Origin: Elainella sp. Prado103
GTDB lineage: Bacteria > Cyanobacteriota > Cyanobacteriia > Elainellales > Elainellaceae
DNA: 51,358 nucleotides
NCBI GenBank assembly: GCA_025454395.1
Contig: JALOOM010000026.1
Coordinates: 1-51,358, forward strand
Direction: 5' to 3'
The position numbers and the translations under genes are program-made. How positions within the stretch are numbered: the stretch's first letter is position 1; each line of letters starts with the position of its first letter. The notes under the pieces were generated by a model. The model ran no database searches. It saw only the letters and a list, made by a program, of their open reading frames with translations, and was not told the origin of the DNA. Positions 1 through 7,980 of this stretch are shown in pieces.

Positions 1-1
1 G

Positions 2-697
2 ACTCCCCCTGCGACTCTCCCTGCGCCCCCTACAGACCATTCTTTTACCCTCACGGAGCTATTCCAGGGCGACTCGGATTCGATCGTGGCGATCGTAGTA
101 GGAAATGCAGAAGGCACTCGTAGTCCAGATGGGCAGCCAAACCCTGCTTTTTATGGGCATTCTGATCCCGGCAATGGTGTCTGGAATTTAGGAACCTTTT
201 CCTATCAACATGGGGCTAGCTCGCCAGAAGAAGCTGATGCCAAGCAGCTAGCGCGACTTCAGAAGCAAGCCAAGGTGATGCAGGAAAAAGCGGCTGCCAA
301 AGGTCTCAAGCTGACTCTGGAAGAAGCCCTCAATGGGATTGATCTGGCCAACCAGGCTCCTAAGGCGGTTCTAGAGGCGGAGGGCTATATTGATTGGTTA
401 GCCAAGGCTCATGCTCAGGGTTTACAAGGGCTAGATGCCATCCTCTGGGCTCGCGTCCAGTCGTTTATCAATCCTAATACGCAGCAGTGGGATGCGCCTG
501 GTTTGGGCAACACAGAAGCTCAGATCAGACATGATCAGCAGCGGCGAATGCAGGCGATCACCAATGCTATCAATGCCCAAGACTATGAAATTTCTCGCAA
601 TGCCAAACTAAAACCGATCGGGTTCCGTATTCCTGGCGTGGTGCAAATGGTGCGTAACCTGACCGATGGAACTGCCAATTTCCTGGGATTTCTTTAG
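2..697 (+). CDS. Conserved cyanobacterial hypothetical protein, 5'-truncated by the window edge
   Basis: The reading frame stays open from base 2 through the TAG at 695-697, so the gene starts before the window. An internal GTG at 86 is not needed as a start. The upstream codons encode a Pro/Thr/Ala-rich linker followed by FTLTELFQGDSDSIVAIVVG. The visible part (about 231 residues) has an N-terminal segment with a YGHSDPGNGVWNLGTFSYQH motif and an acidic/alanine-rich helical middle. It resembles a family of uncharacterised cyanobacterial secreted or envelope proteins I recall with AEGTR...YGHTDPGNG motifs. A muramidase-like role is conceivable but I cannot show it. It converges on the histidine phosphatase gene with a spacer of only 39 bases. 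Confidence 0.8.
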   Translation, partial: TPPATLPAPPTDHSFTLTELFQGDSDSIVAIVVGNAEGTRSPDGQPNPAFYGHSDPGNGVWNLGTFSYQHGASSPEEADAKQLARLQKQAKVMQEKAAAKGLKLTLEEALNGIDLANQAPKAVLEAEGYIDWLAKAHAQGLQGLDAILWARVQSFINPNTQQWDAPGLGNTEAQIRHDQQRRMQAITNAINAQDYEISRNAKLKPIGFRIPGVVQMVRNLTDGTANFLGFL

Positions 698-736
698 CGG
701 CTGGTTTGTCTTCCAGTCATAACTCCCCATCATCTC

Positions 737-1375
737 TTATGTTCCAGGGCGATCCCGGAGTGTTGCACTCATATAGGAGCGATCGCCCAACTTTTGTAGC
801 ATTGGGCCATGCACATCAAATTGGATCACACTGACCGAGGCAGCAGGCATATCAATCCGATCGCGGTAACGTCCCAAATCAATTCCTAACAAGCTACAGA
901 GTAAAACGCGAATCGTCGCTTTATGAGAAACCACCAAAACGTTACCATCAGGATATTTTTGCTCAATTTCAGCGATCACCAGGGAGGCCCGACTGGCAAT
1001 TTGAACCGCAGTTTCCCCTTCCGTAGGCGGATTCCAAGCAGGCTCGGTTAGCCAGCGCACATAATCTGTCGAGTAATGCTGCATCACCAACTCATTGGTC
1101 TGCCCCTCCCACAACCCGTAGTGAATTTCCTTCAGCCCCTCGCGGAGTTGCATCTCTATGCCGGTCGCCTCGCAGATGGGTTGCGCTGTAGCGATCGTAC
1201 GACGCATTGGACTACAGTAAATTGCAGCCCAAGGAATGGTTTGATAAGCATCCGCAAAGGCTTGGGCCATCTCATGCCCAGCCGGAGTTAAATCGGGATC
1301 AAGGCTACCGCAATAGCCACCCGTTTGACTGAAGGTGGTTTCACCATGGCGAATAAAGTAAATTTTCAGAGTCAT
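737..1375 (-). CDS. Histidine phosphatase family protein (phosphoglycerate mutase-like)
   Basis: The 212-residue protein has the RHG signature of the histidine phosphatase superfamily at residues 9-11 (FIRHGET). H10 is the expected phospho-accepting residue. SPMRRT (55-60) supplies the usual arginine, EIHYGLWEG (83-91) the acid region, and VVSHKATIR (148-156) the second catalytic histidine H151. The length is that of single-domain members such as CobC, GpmB or broad-specificity sugar-phosphate phosphatases, and the substrate cannot be read from the sequence. There is no signal peptide, so it is cytoplasmic. The next gene upstream on the same strand is glgP, 54 bases away. That hints at sugar-phosphate metabolism but does not prove it. 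No clear Shine-Dalgarno sequence precedes the ATG. Confidence 0.88.
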   Translation of the reverse strand: MTLKIYFIRHGETTFSQTGGYCGSLDPDLTPAGHEMAQAFADAYQTIPWAAIYCSPMRRTIATAQPICEATGIEMQLREGLKEIHYGLWEGQTNELVMQHYSTDYVRWLTEPAWNPPTEGETAVQIASRASLVIAEIEQKYPDGNVLVVSHKATIRVLLCSLLGIDLGRYRDRIDMPAASVSVIQFDVHGPMLQKLGDRSYMSATLRDRPGT

Positions 1376-1397
1376 GGAGAGGCAGGGTGGGTGATGA

Positions 1398-1424
1398 ACT
1401 GAACAGACTGAACAGACTGAACAG
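1398..1424. repeat. Tandem repeat, 3 x 9 bp
   Basis: Three perfect copies of ACTGAACAG lie just downstream of the glgP stop codon, in the spacer to the histidine phosphatase gene. The unit is not seen at the other repeat loci of the window. Confidence 0.9.
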
Positions 1425-1429
1425 AGAGA

Positions 1430-3967
1430 TTAGATTCTCAGCATAGCTGTTTGGGGATCATAGTCCGAGAGATCAATCCGGACGGGAGCCGTTTTCCAGA
1501 TTTGATGACTATAGTCGCGAATCGAGCGATCGGAGGAAAACTTACCCATGCGGGCCGTGTTGAGAATTGACATGCGCGTCCAGTGCTCCGGATCGCGATA
1601 GGCTGCACTCACCTGCTCTTGACAGTCGATATAAGCCTGATAGTCAGCCATCAGCATAAACCGATCATGATGTTTCAAACTATCGGTCAATGGCCGAAAC
1701 AGATTGCCATCCCCACGGGCAAAGTGACCACTATCGATCAAATCCAGTACCCCTTTGAGTTCACCATTTGCCTCATAATACTCATAAGGACGATAACCTT
1801 GGGCTTTCAGCGCCAACACTTCATCTGCCGTCATGCCGAATAGGAAGAAGTTCTCAGCGCCCGCTTCTTGCCGAATCTCGATGTTTGCCCCATCTAACGT
1901 ACCGATCGTGAGGGCACCGTTCATCGAGAACTTCATATTGCCAGTGCCAGAGGCTTCCAGTCCGGCCGTCGAAATCTGCTCAGACAAATCTGCGGCCGGA
2001 TAAACATTCTGGCTATTGGTGACATTGTAGTCGGGCATGAATACAACTTTTAACCGATCGCCCACATCGGGATCGTTGTTCACTACTTCCGCCACCGAGT
2101 TAATCAGCTTAATGATCAGTTTAGCGATGTAATAGCCTGGTGCAGCTTTACCGCCAAAGATAAAGGTACGGGGCTGAAGATCAACTTGCGGATTTTGCTT
2201 AATGCGGTTGTAGAGAGTAATGATATGGAGGACATTGAGATGCTGACGTTTATATTCATGAATCCGTTTTACTTGAATATCAAATAATGTATCTGGATTC
2301 ACTGCAATATTTGTTTTTTTGAGGATCTGGGCTGCTAGATCTTGTTTGATAGATCGCTTAATCTGCCGCCATTCCTGCCGAAATCCAGCATCTTCCGCCA
2401 AGGGTTCCAGTTGCCGCAACTCTTCTAAGTGCGTAATCCAGTTGGTGCCGATCCGACTACTGATCAACTGGGTTAAACGGGGATGATTCAGCACCATCCA
2501 ACGACGAGGCGTTACGCCATTCGTGACGTTATGAAACTTCTCCGGGAACATTTCATAAAAGTCGTGCAGTGTCGTTTCCTTCAGCAATTCGCTGTGCAAC
2601 TCTGCCACCCCATTGATGGCATGACCTCCTACACAGGCAAGATGGGCCATCCGCACATAGCGCTCACCGGCTTCATCAATAATCGACATGCGCCGCATTC
2701 GTTCCAGATCGTTGGGAAACTTAATCCGCACTTGGTTCAGAAAACGGGCATTGATTTCATAAATAATTTCGAGATGACGCGGCAGCAAATTGCCAAACAG
2801 CGTCAGCGACCACTTTTCTAGCGCTTCGGGCAGCAACGTGTGGTTGGTATAGCTCAGGGTATTTTGGGTAATTTGCCAGGACTGTTCCCAACTCAGTTGA
2901 TGTTCATCCAGCAAAAGCCGCATTAGCTCCGCCACCGCGATCGAGGGATGGGTGTCATTCAACTGGATAGCAAACTTTTCATGGAAGGTATGGATCGATC
3001 GTCCCGACAGCAAGTGTAACCGGATCATGTCTTGCAGCGAACAAGAGACAAAGAAATACTGCTGTTGTAATCGGAGTTCTTTGCCCTGAATTTGCTCATC
3101 GTTAGGATATAAAACCTTGGTGATGTTCTCGGAGATTACCTTATCAGATACCGCACCATAGTAGTCTCCTTTATTGAAGGCAGCAAAATCAAAGGACTCC
3201 GGTGCTTCAGCCTTCCATAGCCGCATTGTATTCGCCGTATTAACGTGATAGCCCAGGATCGGCGTATCGTAGGGAATGCCCATCACAACCACATGGGGTA
3301 CCCAGCGCACCCGATACTGATTGTGTTGATCGAGGTAGGATTCGGTGTAACCCCCAAACTTCACTGCTGTAGCACTCTCTGGGCGCGCAATCTCCCAGGG
3401 ATTACCGTAGCGCAGCCACTTGTCAGTGATTTCCACCTGCCAGCCATCCCGAATTTCCTGGTCGAAAATGCCATATTCATAGCGAATGCCATACCCGATT
3501 GCCGGAATCTCCAGACTGGACAGCGAATCCATAAAGCAGGCCGCTAAACGCCCCAAGCCGCCGTTACCCAAACCAGGTTCCTCTTCCTGCTCGATCAGTT
3601 CAGTCAGGTTCAACCCAGATTCGGCCACTGCTTGCCGCACCTGCTCATAAATTCCCAGATTGATCAGATTGTTTCCTAAATGCGGCCCCACTAAAAATTC
3701 CGCCGATAAGTAGCTGACAATGCGTGCTTCTGGCTTTTGATACAGGGCCTGTGTGGCTAACCAGCGGTGCAACAATCGATCGCGCACCGTATAAGCTAGC
3801 GCCATGTAGAGATCGTTTTTAGAGGCACTAGCGGGAAAGCGGCCCTGAATGTATTGCAGGTTGTCAGCCATGGCTCGCCGTAGCGTTTCAATGCCCAAAC
3901 CTGTCCGATCGTCCTCGACTCGCACCGGCGAATCATCAAAATTCTGGATGTTGTCTACAGTTTGCAT
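1430..3967 (-). CDS. glgP: Glycogen/alpha-glucan phosphorylase
   Basis: This enzyme releases glucose-1-phosphate from glycogen by phosphorolysis, using pyridoxal phosphate. The PLP-lysine region is clear near the C-terminal third: an EASGTGNMKFSMNGALTIGT segment with the Lys of GNMKF. The N-terminal ALAYTVRDRLLHRW and LGNGGLGRLAACFMDSL segments and NGVTPRRW are diagnostic of glycosyltransferase family 35. I chose the ATG at 3967 (845 residues) because GGAGG sits 7 bases upstream and the protein then starts MQTVDNIQNF. An in-frame ATG at 4006 (858 residues, weaker AAGG) is the alternative. Length is normal for the family. It stands alone apart from the histidine phosphatase downstream on the same strand. 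Confidence 0.97.
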   Translation of the reverse strand: MQTVDNIQNFDDSPVRVEDDRTGLGIETLRRAMADNLQYIQGRFPASASKNDLYMALAYTVRDRLLHRWLATQALYQKPEARIVSYLSAEFLVGPHLGNNLINLGIYEQVRQAVAESGLNLTELIEQEEEPGLGNGGLGRLAACFMDSLSSLEIPAIGYGIRYEYGIFDQEIRDGWQVEITDKWLRYGNPWEIARPESATAVKFGGYTESYLDQHNQYRVRWVPHVVVMGIPYDTPILGYHVNTANTMRLWKAEAPESFDFAAFNKGDYYGAVSDKVISENITKVLYPNDEQIQGKELRLQQQYFFVSCSLQDMIRLHLLSGRSIHTFHEKFAIQLNDTHPSIAVAELMRLLLDEHQLSWEQSWQITQNTLSYTNHTLLPEALEKWSLTLFGNLLPRHLEIIYEINARFLNQVRIKFPNDLERMRRMSIIDEAGERYVRMAHLACVGGHAINGVAELHSELLKETTLHDFYEMFPEKFHNVTNGVTPRRWMVLNHPRLTQLISSRIGTNWITHLEELRQLEPLAEDAGFRQEWRQIKRSIKQDLAAQILKKTNIAVNPDTLFDIQVKRIHEYKRQHLNVLHIITLYNRIKQNPQVDLQPRTFIFGGKAAPGYYIAKLIIKLINSVAEVVNNDPDVGDRLKVVFMPDYNVTNSQNVYPAADLSEQISTAGLEASGTGNMKFSMNGALTIGTLDGANIEIRQEAGAENFFLFGMTADEVLALKAQGYRPYEYYEANGELKGVLDLIDSGHFARGDGNLFRPLTDSLKHHDRFMLMADYQAYIDCQEQVSAAYRDPEHWTRMSILNTARMGKFSSDRSIRDYSHQIWKTAPVRIDLSDYDPQTAMLRI

Positions 3968-4304
3968 CGGTTGCCCTCCAGAGTGTGAGTCGCTTCCGTG
4001 AGCCATCTGCCTTGAATGGGTTGTTATGAGGTGCTGCTATGAGGTGCTGCTATGAGTAACCTTGCGATCAGTCATCGCCATCCCCCACTTCAATCCATCT
4101 CTGCAAAATGCCACGAAGCTGAAACGGGAACCTCTTGAGATTAACCGCTAGCCGCTAGGTGGTGTAAAGTCCGCTACGATACAAAAAATGTTAAGACAGT
4201 TTATGGAACCCATCCTACTGCACAGCATCAAACAGGCAGGAAAAGCAAGATTTGCACGGTTTGGCGGTCTGCTTAAGCGCATGGCATCAATGTGTTGCAG
4301 TGGG
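3968..4304. other. Intergenic spacer upstream of glgP, with a 13-bp tandem repeat
   Basis: No credible gene is seen. TATGAGGTGCTGC is repeated two and a half times at 4025-4056, about 60 bases upstream of the chosen glgP start, inside the likely leader or promoter. The rest contains the 3' flank of the upstream hypothetical gene, which reads in the same direction. No convincing promoter or terminator could be picked by eye. Confidence 0.5.
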
Positions 4305-4769
4305 TTAGTTCTGATCCACCACTGCCCGCGTCAACTCTTGACATTTCGCCTCGGCAGCCTTGTAAGCCTGCTGATACTCTTTGCCGCCCAGCATCACATC
4401 CCCATAGTATTCGTAGGGAGTTGAGCCGTAGATCGGTAACGGATCATCGTCCGGGTAATCTTCCTTCGCTTCCTCGATCGCCGCTTTAAGCTGCTGTACG
4501 GTTAACTGCTGTGCTGGAAAATAGCACAAATCTTCAGCTTTCTTATTCAAATGAGGCAGGTTGGGATCGATAATCTGACCTTCCACTTCCAACCAGCCAT
4601 GCTCCACTAATCGGTAAGGTTTGCTGGCATAGACGAGAAAGCCCTGCACATAGACGGCTCCCTCGATCGCCAAGGCGGCCCGATAGGCATTGTCAAAGGG
4701 CTGACGAGACTTGCTCTTAATTTGGGTTGCGATCTGGCGCGATCGATCTTCATCCACGGACAGGGTCAT
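4305..4769 (-). CDS. Conserved hypothetical protein, 154 aa
   Basis: I do not recognise a named family. The protein is soluble and acidic at the C-terminus, with no signal peptide or membrane segment. The first half (VYVQGFLVYASKPYRLVEHGWLE, about residues 37-60) looks like a beta-rich core. The second half has a DYPDDDPLPIYGSTPYEYYGD segment and ends in a helix. A GGAG Shine-Dalgarno motif about 8 bases before the ATG supports the start. Coding character (third-position use, absence of competing frames) is good. The same-strand arrangement upstream of glgP is loose, with more than 300 bases between them, so co-transcription is doubtful. Confidence 0.8.
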   Translation of the reverse strand: MTLSVDEDRSRQIATQIKSKSRQPFDNAYRAALAIEGAVYVQGFLVYASKPYRLVEHGWLEVEGQIIDPNLPHLNKKAEDLCYFPAQQLTVQQLKAAIEEAKEDYPDDDPLPIYGSTPYEYYGDVMLGGKEYQQAYKAAEAKCQELTRAVVDQN

Positions 4770-5320
4770 AGGCTGATCTCCGGCTCTTCTCCAATAGTGC
4801 CATCCTCCATGGTAGCGTGAGGCGGCATGGCGGGATCGTTTGACCTAGATTCCGCCTCAGACCCCTATGTCTCGCTTAGGGCATAGTCCAGCACTTCAAC
4901 TCGCTGATTGAAGAGCCGATCGCTAATCAATTGATCGCGTTCGACTAGATTATTGCCATCTCTAATCTCTGCACCCACTGAACCCATATTTCTTTTTGCG
5001 ATTGACTTTTATTCGACTACACATTTGGGCAAACGGCAAAAATAGCCTGGCTCTTTATGTAAGCCCCTCAGACTACTCTCCTCACTTGAGTTCGTAACAC
5101 ATCAGAAATCATCTGTGCGACCAAACTAACGGATTCACCAAAACTTCACGTTTTACACCTTAATCTACAGATAATATAGATCAATAATTTCACAATTACA
5201 TATTTGTATACTTTGATACCCTTTGGCCGATCGGTAGTGCTAGACACATCTGCCATCGGTATAGTAAATGTTGTCTATTTCGCATAAATACTGATCCAAT
5301 GATGGATACAGAATCTAGGG
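4770..5320. other. Long AT-rich intergenic region
   Basis: About 550 bases without a recognised gene. It holds one small minus-strand reading frame (described separately at 4865-4987) and an AT-rich segment around 5100-5300. That segment probably carries the promoter of the secreted-protein gene that follows. I see no RNA gene, repeat array or mobile element here. Confidence 0.5.
4865..4987 (-). CDS. Possible small protein or gene remnant, 40 aa
   Basis: An ATG-to-TAG frame on the minus strand encodes 40 residues beginning MGSVGAEIRDGNNLVERDQL and ending in an acidic, amphipathic helix-like stretch (RVEVLDYALSET). The residue composition looks like real coding sequence, not a random frame. 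The preceding purine-rich AAAAAGAAAT is only a weak ribosome site. It could be a genuine micro-protein or the leftover end of a decayed gene. I do not recognise it. Confidence 0.3.
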   Translation of the reverse strand: MGSVGAEIRDGNNLVERDQLISDRLFNQRVEVLDYALSET

Positions 5321-5905
5321 ATGGGTGTTCCGAGAACTTATCAGTTGTGTCAACCGTTGAGTTTAATGCTTAAAAAGCCTTTAGAGATGAAACCCAAAAT
5401 ACTCTCGCAGCAAAATTCACTATTTTCAGATTTTTTCAGGATCCGTATGCAAGGAGCTGCTATTTGGTCAACTCATTTTTTCCTCAGTTTTGGCTTTTCT
5501 GTGGCTAGTAGTTTGCTTTTTTCAGAAAAAGTAATTGCAGAAACCCGTTCAACGGAAGCAATGGGAGTGCGGGCTGAATATTCCGATCGTCAAGCGCAAT
5601 TTTGTCTGGAAAATCCCCATCTCCGCATTATTCGCAACGGACAAATTGCATTCGATGCAGATTTAAAGCCGGAAGGAGCTTGTCGGCAAGATCCAGAGGT
5701 TTTTGTAATTGAAGATCTGGATGGCGATCGGGAGCCAGAAGTGCTGATCGATTTCTACAGTGGTGGTGCTCATTGTTGTTCTTCTTCCTTGATCTTCCGT
5801 TATAACCCAGCCCAAGCCCAATATACTGCAACCGAGCATTTCTGGGGGCATGGACATGGAGCGAGGCAGCGAGAGGATTTAGATGGCGATGGACAGCTTA
5901 GATGA
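5321..5905 (+). CDS. Secreted FG-GAP/VCBS-like protein, N-terminal half (split by frameshift)
   Basis: The product has a membrane-export segment around residues 43-75 (AIWSTHFFLSFGFSVASSLLF, ending near AETRS). A soluble domain follows with calcium-loop-like repeats, DLDGDREPEVLIDFYSGGAHCC and EDLDGDGQ. Such D-x-D-x-D loops are typical of FG-GAP/VCBS-type cyanobacterial exported proteins. The frame ends abruptly in TGA at 5903-5905, in the middle of a second DLDGDGQ loop. The continuation is found one frame over in the next entry, so this is probably one half of a broken or split gene. The true start is uncertain: in-frame ATGs also occur at about 5366 and 5387, and none has a strong ribosome site. 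Confidence 0.7.
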   Translation: MGVPRTYQLCQPLSLMLKKPLEMKPKILSQQNSLFSDFFRIRMQGAAIWSTHFFLSFGFSVASSLLFSEKVIAETRSTEAMGVRAEYSDRQAQFCLENPHLRIIRNGQIAFDADLKPEGACRQDPEVFVIEDLDGDREPEVLIDFYSGGAHCCSSSLIFRYNPAQAQYTATEHFWGHGHGARQREDLDGDGQLR

Positions 5906-6738
5906 TCCACTATGACAGCCGATTTGCCTATCAATTTACATCCTTTGCTGGATCGGGTTTGCCGATTCAAATTTGGCAGTATCGTCAGGGGCAAATGGTG
6001 GATGTAACGCGGAATTATCCACAGCAGGTATATGACGATGCCTATAAATGGTGGAAGATCTACACGGAAACTCGCAATAGACCCGATGCAGGCAGAGGAG
6101 TTCTGGCGGCTTATTTGGCGGACAAATACCTTTTAGGTGAAGCAGAAGACGGATGGAACCGAGTTGAACAGGCTTATCAGGAGAGCGATCGGCAATCCTT
6201 TTTCATTCAGCTACGACAATTTCTGCAGGAAATGGGCTATGCATCAGGTCGAAGTGCTGTTTCAGTTCCGTCTGCTGTTGCTGATGGCAGAGTTAAGCAA
6301 TTGAGCGATCAAAAGTACGAATATGTTGTTGATCCTAATTATAGATTTGTTCAGATGGACGATCGTCCAGCGACTTTTCAAGATTTGCCTGATGGAGATT
6401 ACCGTTTCTATGATGGATCGCCAACTTTTAAAGTACGGGGACAGCAATTTTATCACTCATTATGGCTACGCAAGTTAGGGAACATTGTCATTGGCATCAA
6501 CATGGAATACTTAGATGAAAATTCTTGCTTCATTGGTACAGCAACGCAAAACACAATTGCTAACGTCACCTATGGATATCAGGAATCAGGGCGGTTGCCA
6601 TCTACTTCCAATCCATGGCGCTTTTCTTCAGGCAATCCAATTGATATGAATACTTTCCGCCGCTATGTCAACCAGTTAGACAACAATCAACTTCGTACTG
6701 TAGATTATTGCGTTGAAAGTATGCAAAATAGACGCTGA
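5902..6738 (+). CDS. C-terminal half of the split secreted protein
   Basis: This frame begins with an ATG that overlaps the previous stop (ATGA, 5902-5905) and continues the same domain: YDSRFAYQFTSFAGSGLPIQ directly follows the DLDGDGQ loop of the first half. Adding one base near 5899-5901 would join the two frames as ...GDGQLEMIHYDSRFAY..., which I judge to be the ancestral reading. A further beta-rich region follows (residues about 110-278). It contains WLRKLGNIVIGINMEYLDENS and a CVES end, whose function I do not recognise. It has no signal peptide of its own, so if translated separately it would stay in the cytoplasm unless coupled. Either a frameshift mutation, a sequencing error or an ATGA-coupled two-gene arrangement explains it. 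Confidence 0.7.
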   Translation: MIHYDSRFAYQFTSFAGSGLPIQIWQYRQGQMVDVTRNYPQQVYDDAYKWWKIYTETRNRPDAGRGVLAAYLADKYLLGEAEDGWNRVEQAYQESDRQSFFIQLRQFLQEMGYASGRSAVSVPSAVADGRVKQLSDQKYEYVVDPNYRFVQMDDRPATFQDLPDGDYRFYDGSPTFKVRGQQFYHSLWLRKLGNIVIGINMEYLDENSCFIGTATQNTIANVTYGYQESGRLPSTSNPWRFSSGNPIDMNTFRRYVNQLDNNQLRTVDYCVESMQNRR

Positions 6739-6785
6739 TTAGTTGTTCCGTTAGTCGGTTTATTAGGTTTCTGGAGAATTTCTTG

Positions 6786-7226
6786 ATGAATAAAAAAGTT
6801 GTCCACTCAAATTTTGATTTTGCTTCTACTTCCACATTAAGCGTTATAGGCTGTGTGGCGATCGTCGGATGGGCGATCATTGCTGCTCCAGCCTTAGCCG
6901 GAACTAGATACATTAGTCAGGACGGCAGTCTAATTGTTGAGTATGGAAATGCTTGCTCTACCGTTAATCCCTCTGGTACTTATCAGGTTCAAAACGGCGT
7001 TTCAGGGGATTTGATCGCCACTACCTGTACAGGGACTGGAGGAGATATTTCCGAACATCGATTTACGGATACTTCTGGTAGTGAGCGCTGCTATGGGCGT
7101 ATGAGACAATACTGGGGAGCGAGAACCAGAACGGTTTGGCAGATTGAAGGAGCAGTATCAGGATACTCTTGCTCGCAAACCGGAAAGCAGTTTGAGATCG
7201 AGATGGATAGTGGTCAGCAAATTTGA
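6786..7226 (+). CDS. Small secreted protein with signal peptide, 146 aa
   Basis: The start ATG at 6786 has GGAG nine bases upstream; a TTG one codon earlier is less likely. The N-terminus carries a hydrophobic signal segment (about residues 18-38) ending APALAG, a good signal peptidase I site. The mature part is about 107 residues, glycine/serine/threonine-rich with several cysteines (CSTV, TCTG, RCYGR, YSCSQ) that could form disulfides in the periplasm or outside the cell. It includes a repeated beta-strand look (GTYQVQNG, YISQDGSLIVEYG). I recognise no family. It lies 47 bases after the split secreted gene, on the same strand, and probably belongs to the same exported-protein cluster. Confidence 0.75.
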   Translation: MNKKVVHSNFDFASTSTLSVIGCVAIVGWAIIAAPALAGTRYISQDGSLIVEYGNACSTVNPSGTYQVQNGVSGDLIATTCTGTGGDISEHRFTDTSGSERCYGRMRQYWGARTRTVWQIEGAVSGYSCSQTGKQFEIEMDSGQQI

Positions 7227-7255
7227 CTCGGTTAACCTTATGAATTTTAACGAAC

Positions 7256-7405
7256 ATGGAACCTACTGCATTGATTCCCCTGTTGGTGTCTGCTGCCATA
7301 CAAACAAGTTCTCTGCCGTGGTTAAATGCACCACCAGTGTTACGAGAAGGCGATCGATCTCAAGCTGTCAGCCCGTATACCCGTTTTACCACTAGCGCTA
7401 ATTGA
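7256..7405 (+). pseudogene. Possible remnant of a peptidoglycan-binding protein, 49 aa
   Basis: A 49-codon frame (ATG 7256 to TGA 7403-7405) encodes a hydrophobic leader-like stretch (ALIPLLVSAAIQTSS) followed by PVLREGDRSQAVSPYTRF. The LREGDRSQAV portion resembles the start of PG_binding_1 repeats (typically LREGDRG-x-V-x-x-LQ), after which the match is lost. This could be the stump of an exported peptidoglycan-binding protein or an unrelated small protein. There is no obvious Shine-Dalgarno sequence. It ends ten bases before the next secreted-protein gene. Confidence 0.3.
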
Positions 7406-7414
7406 ATAATTTCT

Positions 7415-7780
7415 ATGAAAAACCCATTTGTTCTAATAGCTTCCTTTGCTTGGTCTCTAGCTGTACTTCCGGCTTATGCTGAACTCATAGAACTTGAAAA
7501 TCTGAATTGGCAGGAAGTCCCAGGAAGCTACACGGCAGCATACAATGAATATGCTTTTGTAAATATAAACTTTGTCAGAACCGATGAAACAATCATCTAT
7601 GACTTTATTGGGCCTGATCTAAATTATGCACGTAGGGAGACGAATTGTAGGACTAGACGATCTCGAAATTTAAAGTTCGGAACCTTCAAATCGCGTACTC
7701 AAGTTGAGCTTTTTAGAAATCAGCCTGATCCTTGGGTTCAAGACTCTAGCCCCGTTCTGGAATTTGTGTGCAATCTATAA
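7415..7780 (+). CDS. Small secreted hypothetical protein, 121 aa
   Basis: The N-terminus (KNPFVLIASFAWSLAVLPAYA) is a textbook signal peptide with an AYA|E cleavage site near residue 22. The mature domain is about 99 residues, rich in aromatic and charged residues, with two cysteines (NCRTRR and the C-terminal VCNL) that could pair. I recognise no family. It sits between the other small secreted gene and the large Vps62/vWD gene, all on the plus strand. The following 200-base spacer to the large gene probably contains a separate promoter. Confidence 0.72.
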   Translation: MKNPFVLIASFAWSLAVLPAYAELIELENLNWQEVPGSYTAAYNEYAFVNINFVRTDETIIYDFIGPDLNYARRETNCRTRRSRNLKFGTFKSRTQVELFRNQPDPWVQDSSPVLEFVCNL

Positions 7781-7980
7781 ATGACCCAATAGCAATTGTA
7801 AAATTTTCGATTGTCAACCATTTATATGAATTCAATTCGATATACCTAGCGATCGATCTGTACCTTTTCCGGCACTCTAGAGTTTTGGGAGATGCTCAGA
7901 TCCGACTATTCCCTTAAACTAATCTCCAGGATTATCAAGTAGCTAAGATACTATTACTTCTGAAAGACTTGAGGTTTGCC

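Noticed and set aside
4188-4489. Two plus-strand frames opposite the 154-aa hypothetical
   Set aside because: They are antisense shadows of the minus-strand gene at 4305-4769, which has a good ribosome site and coding character.
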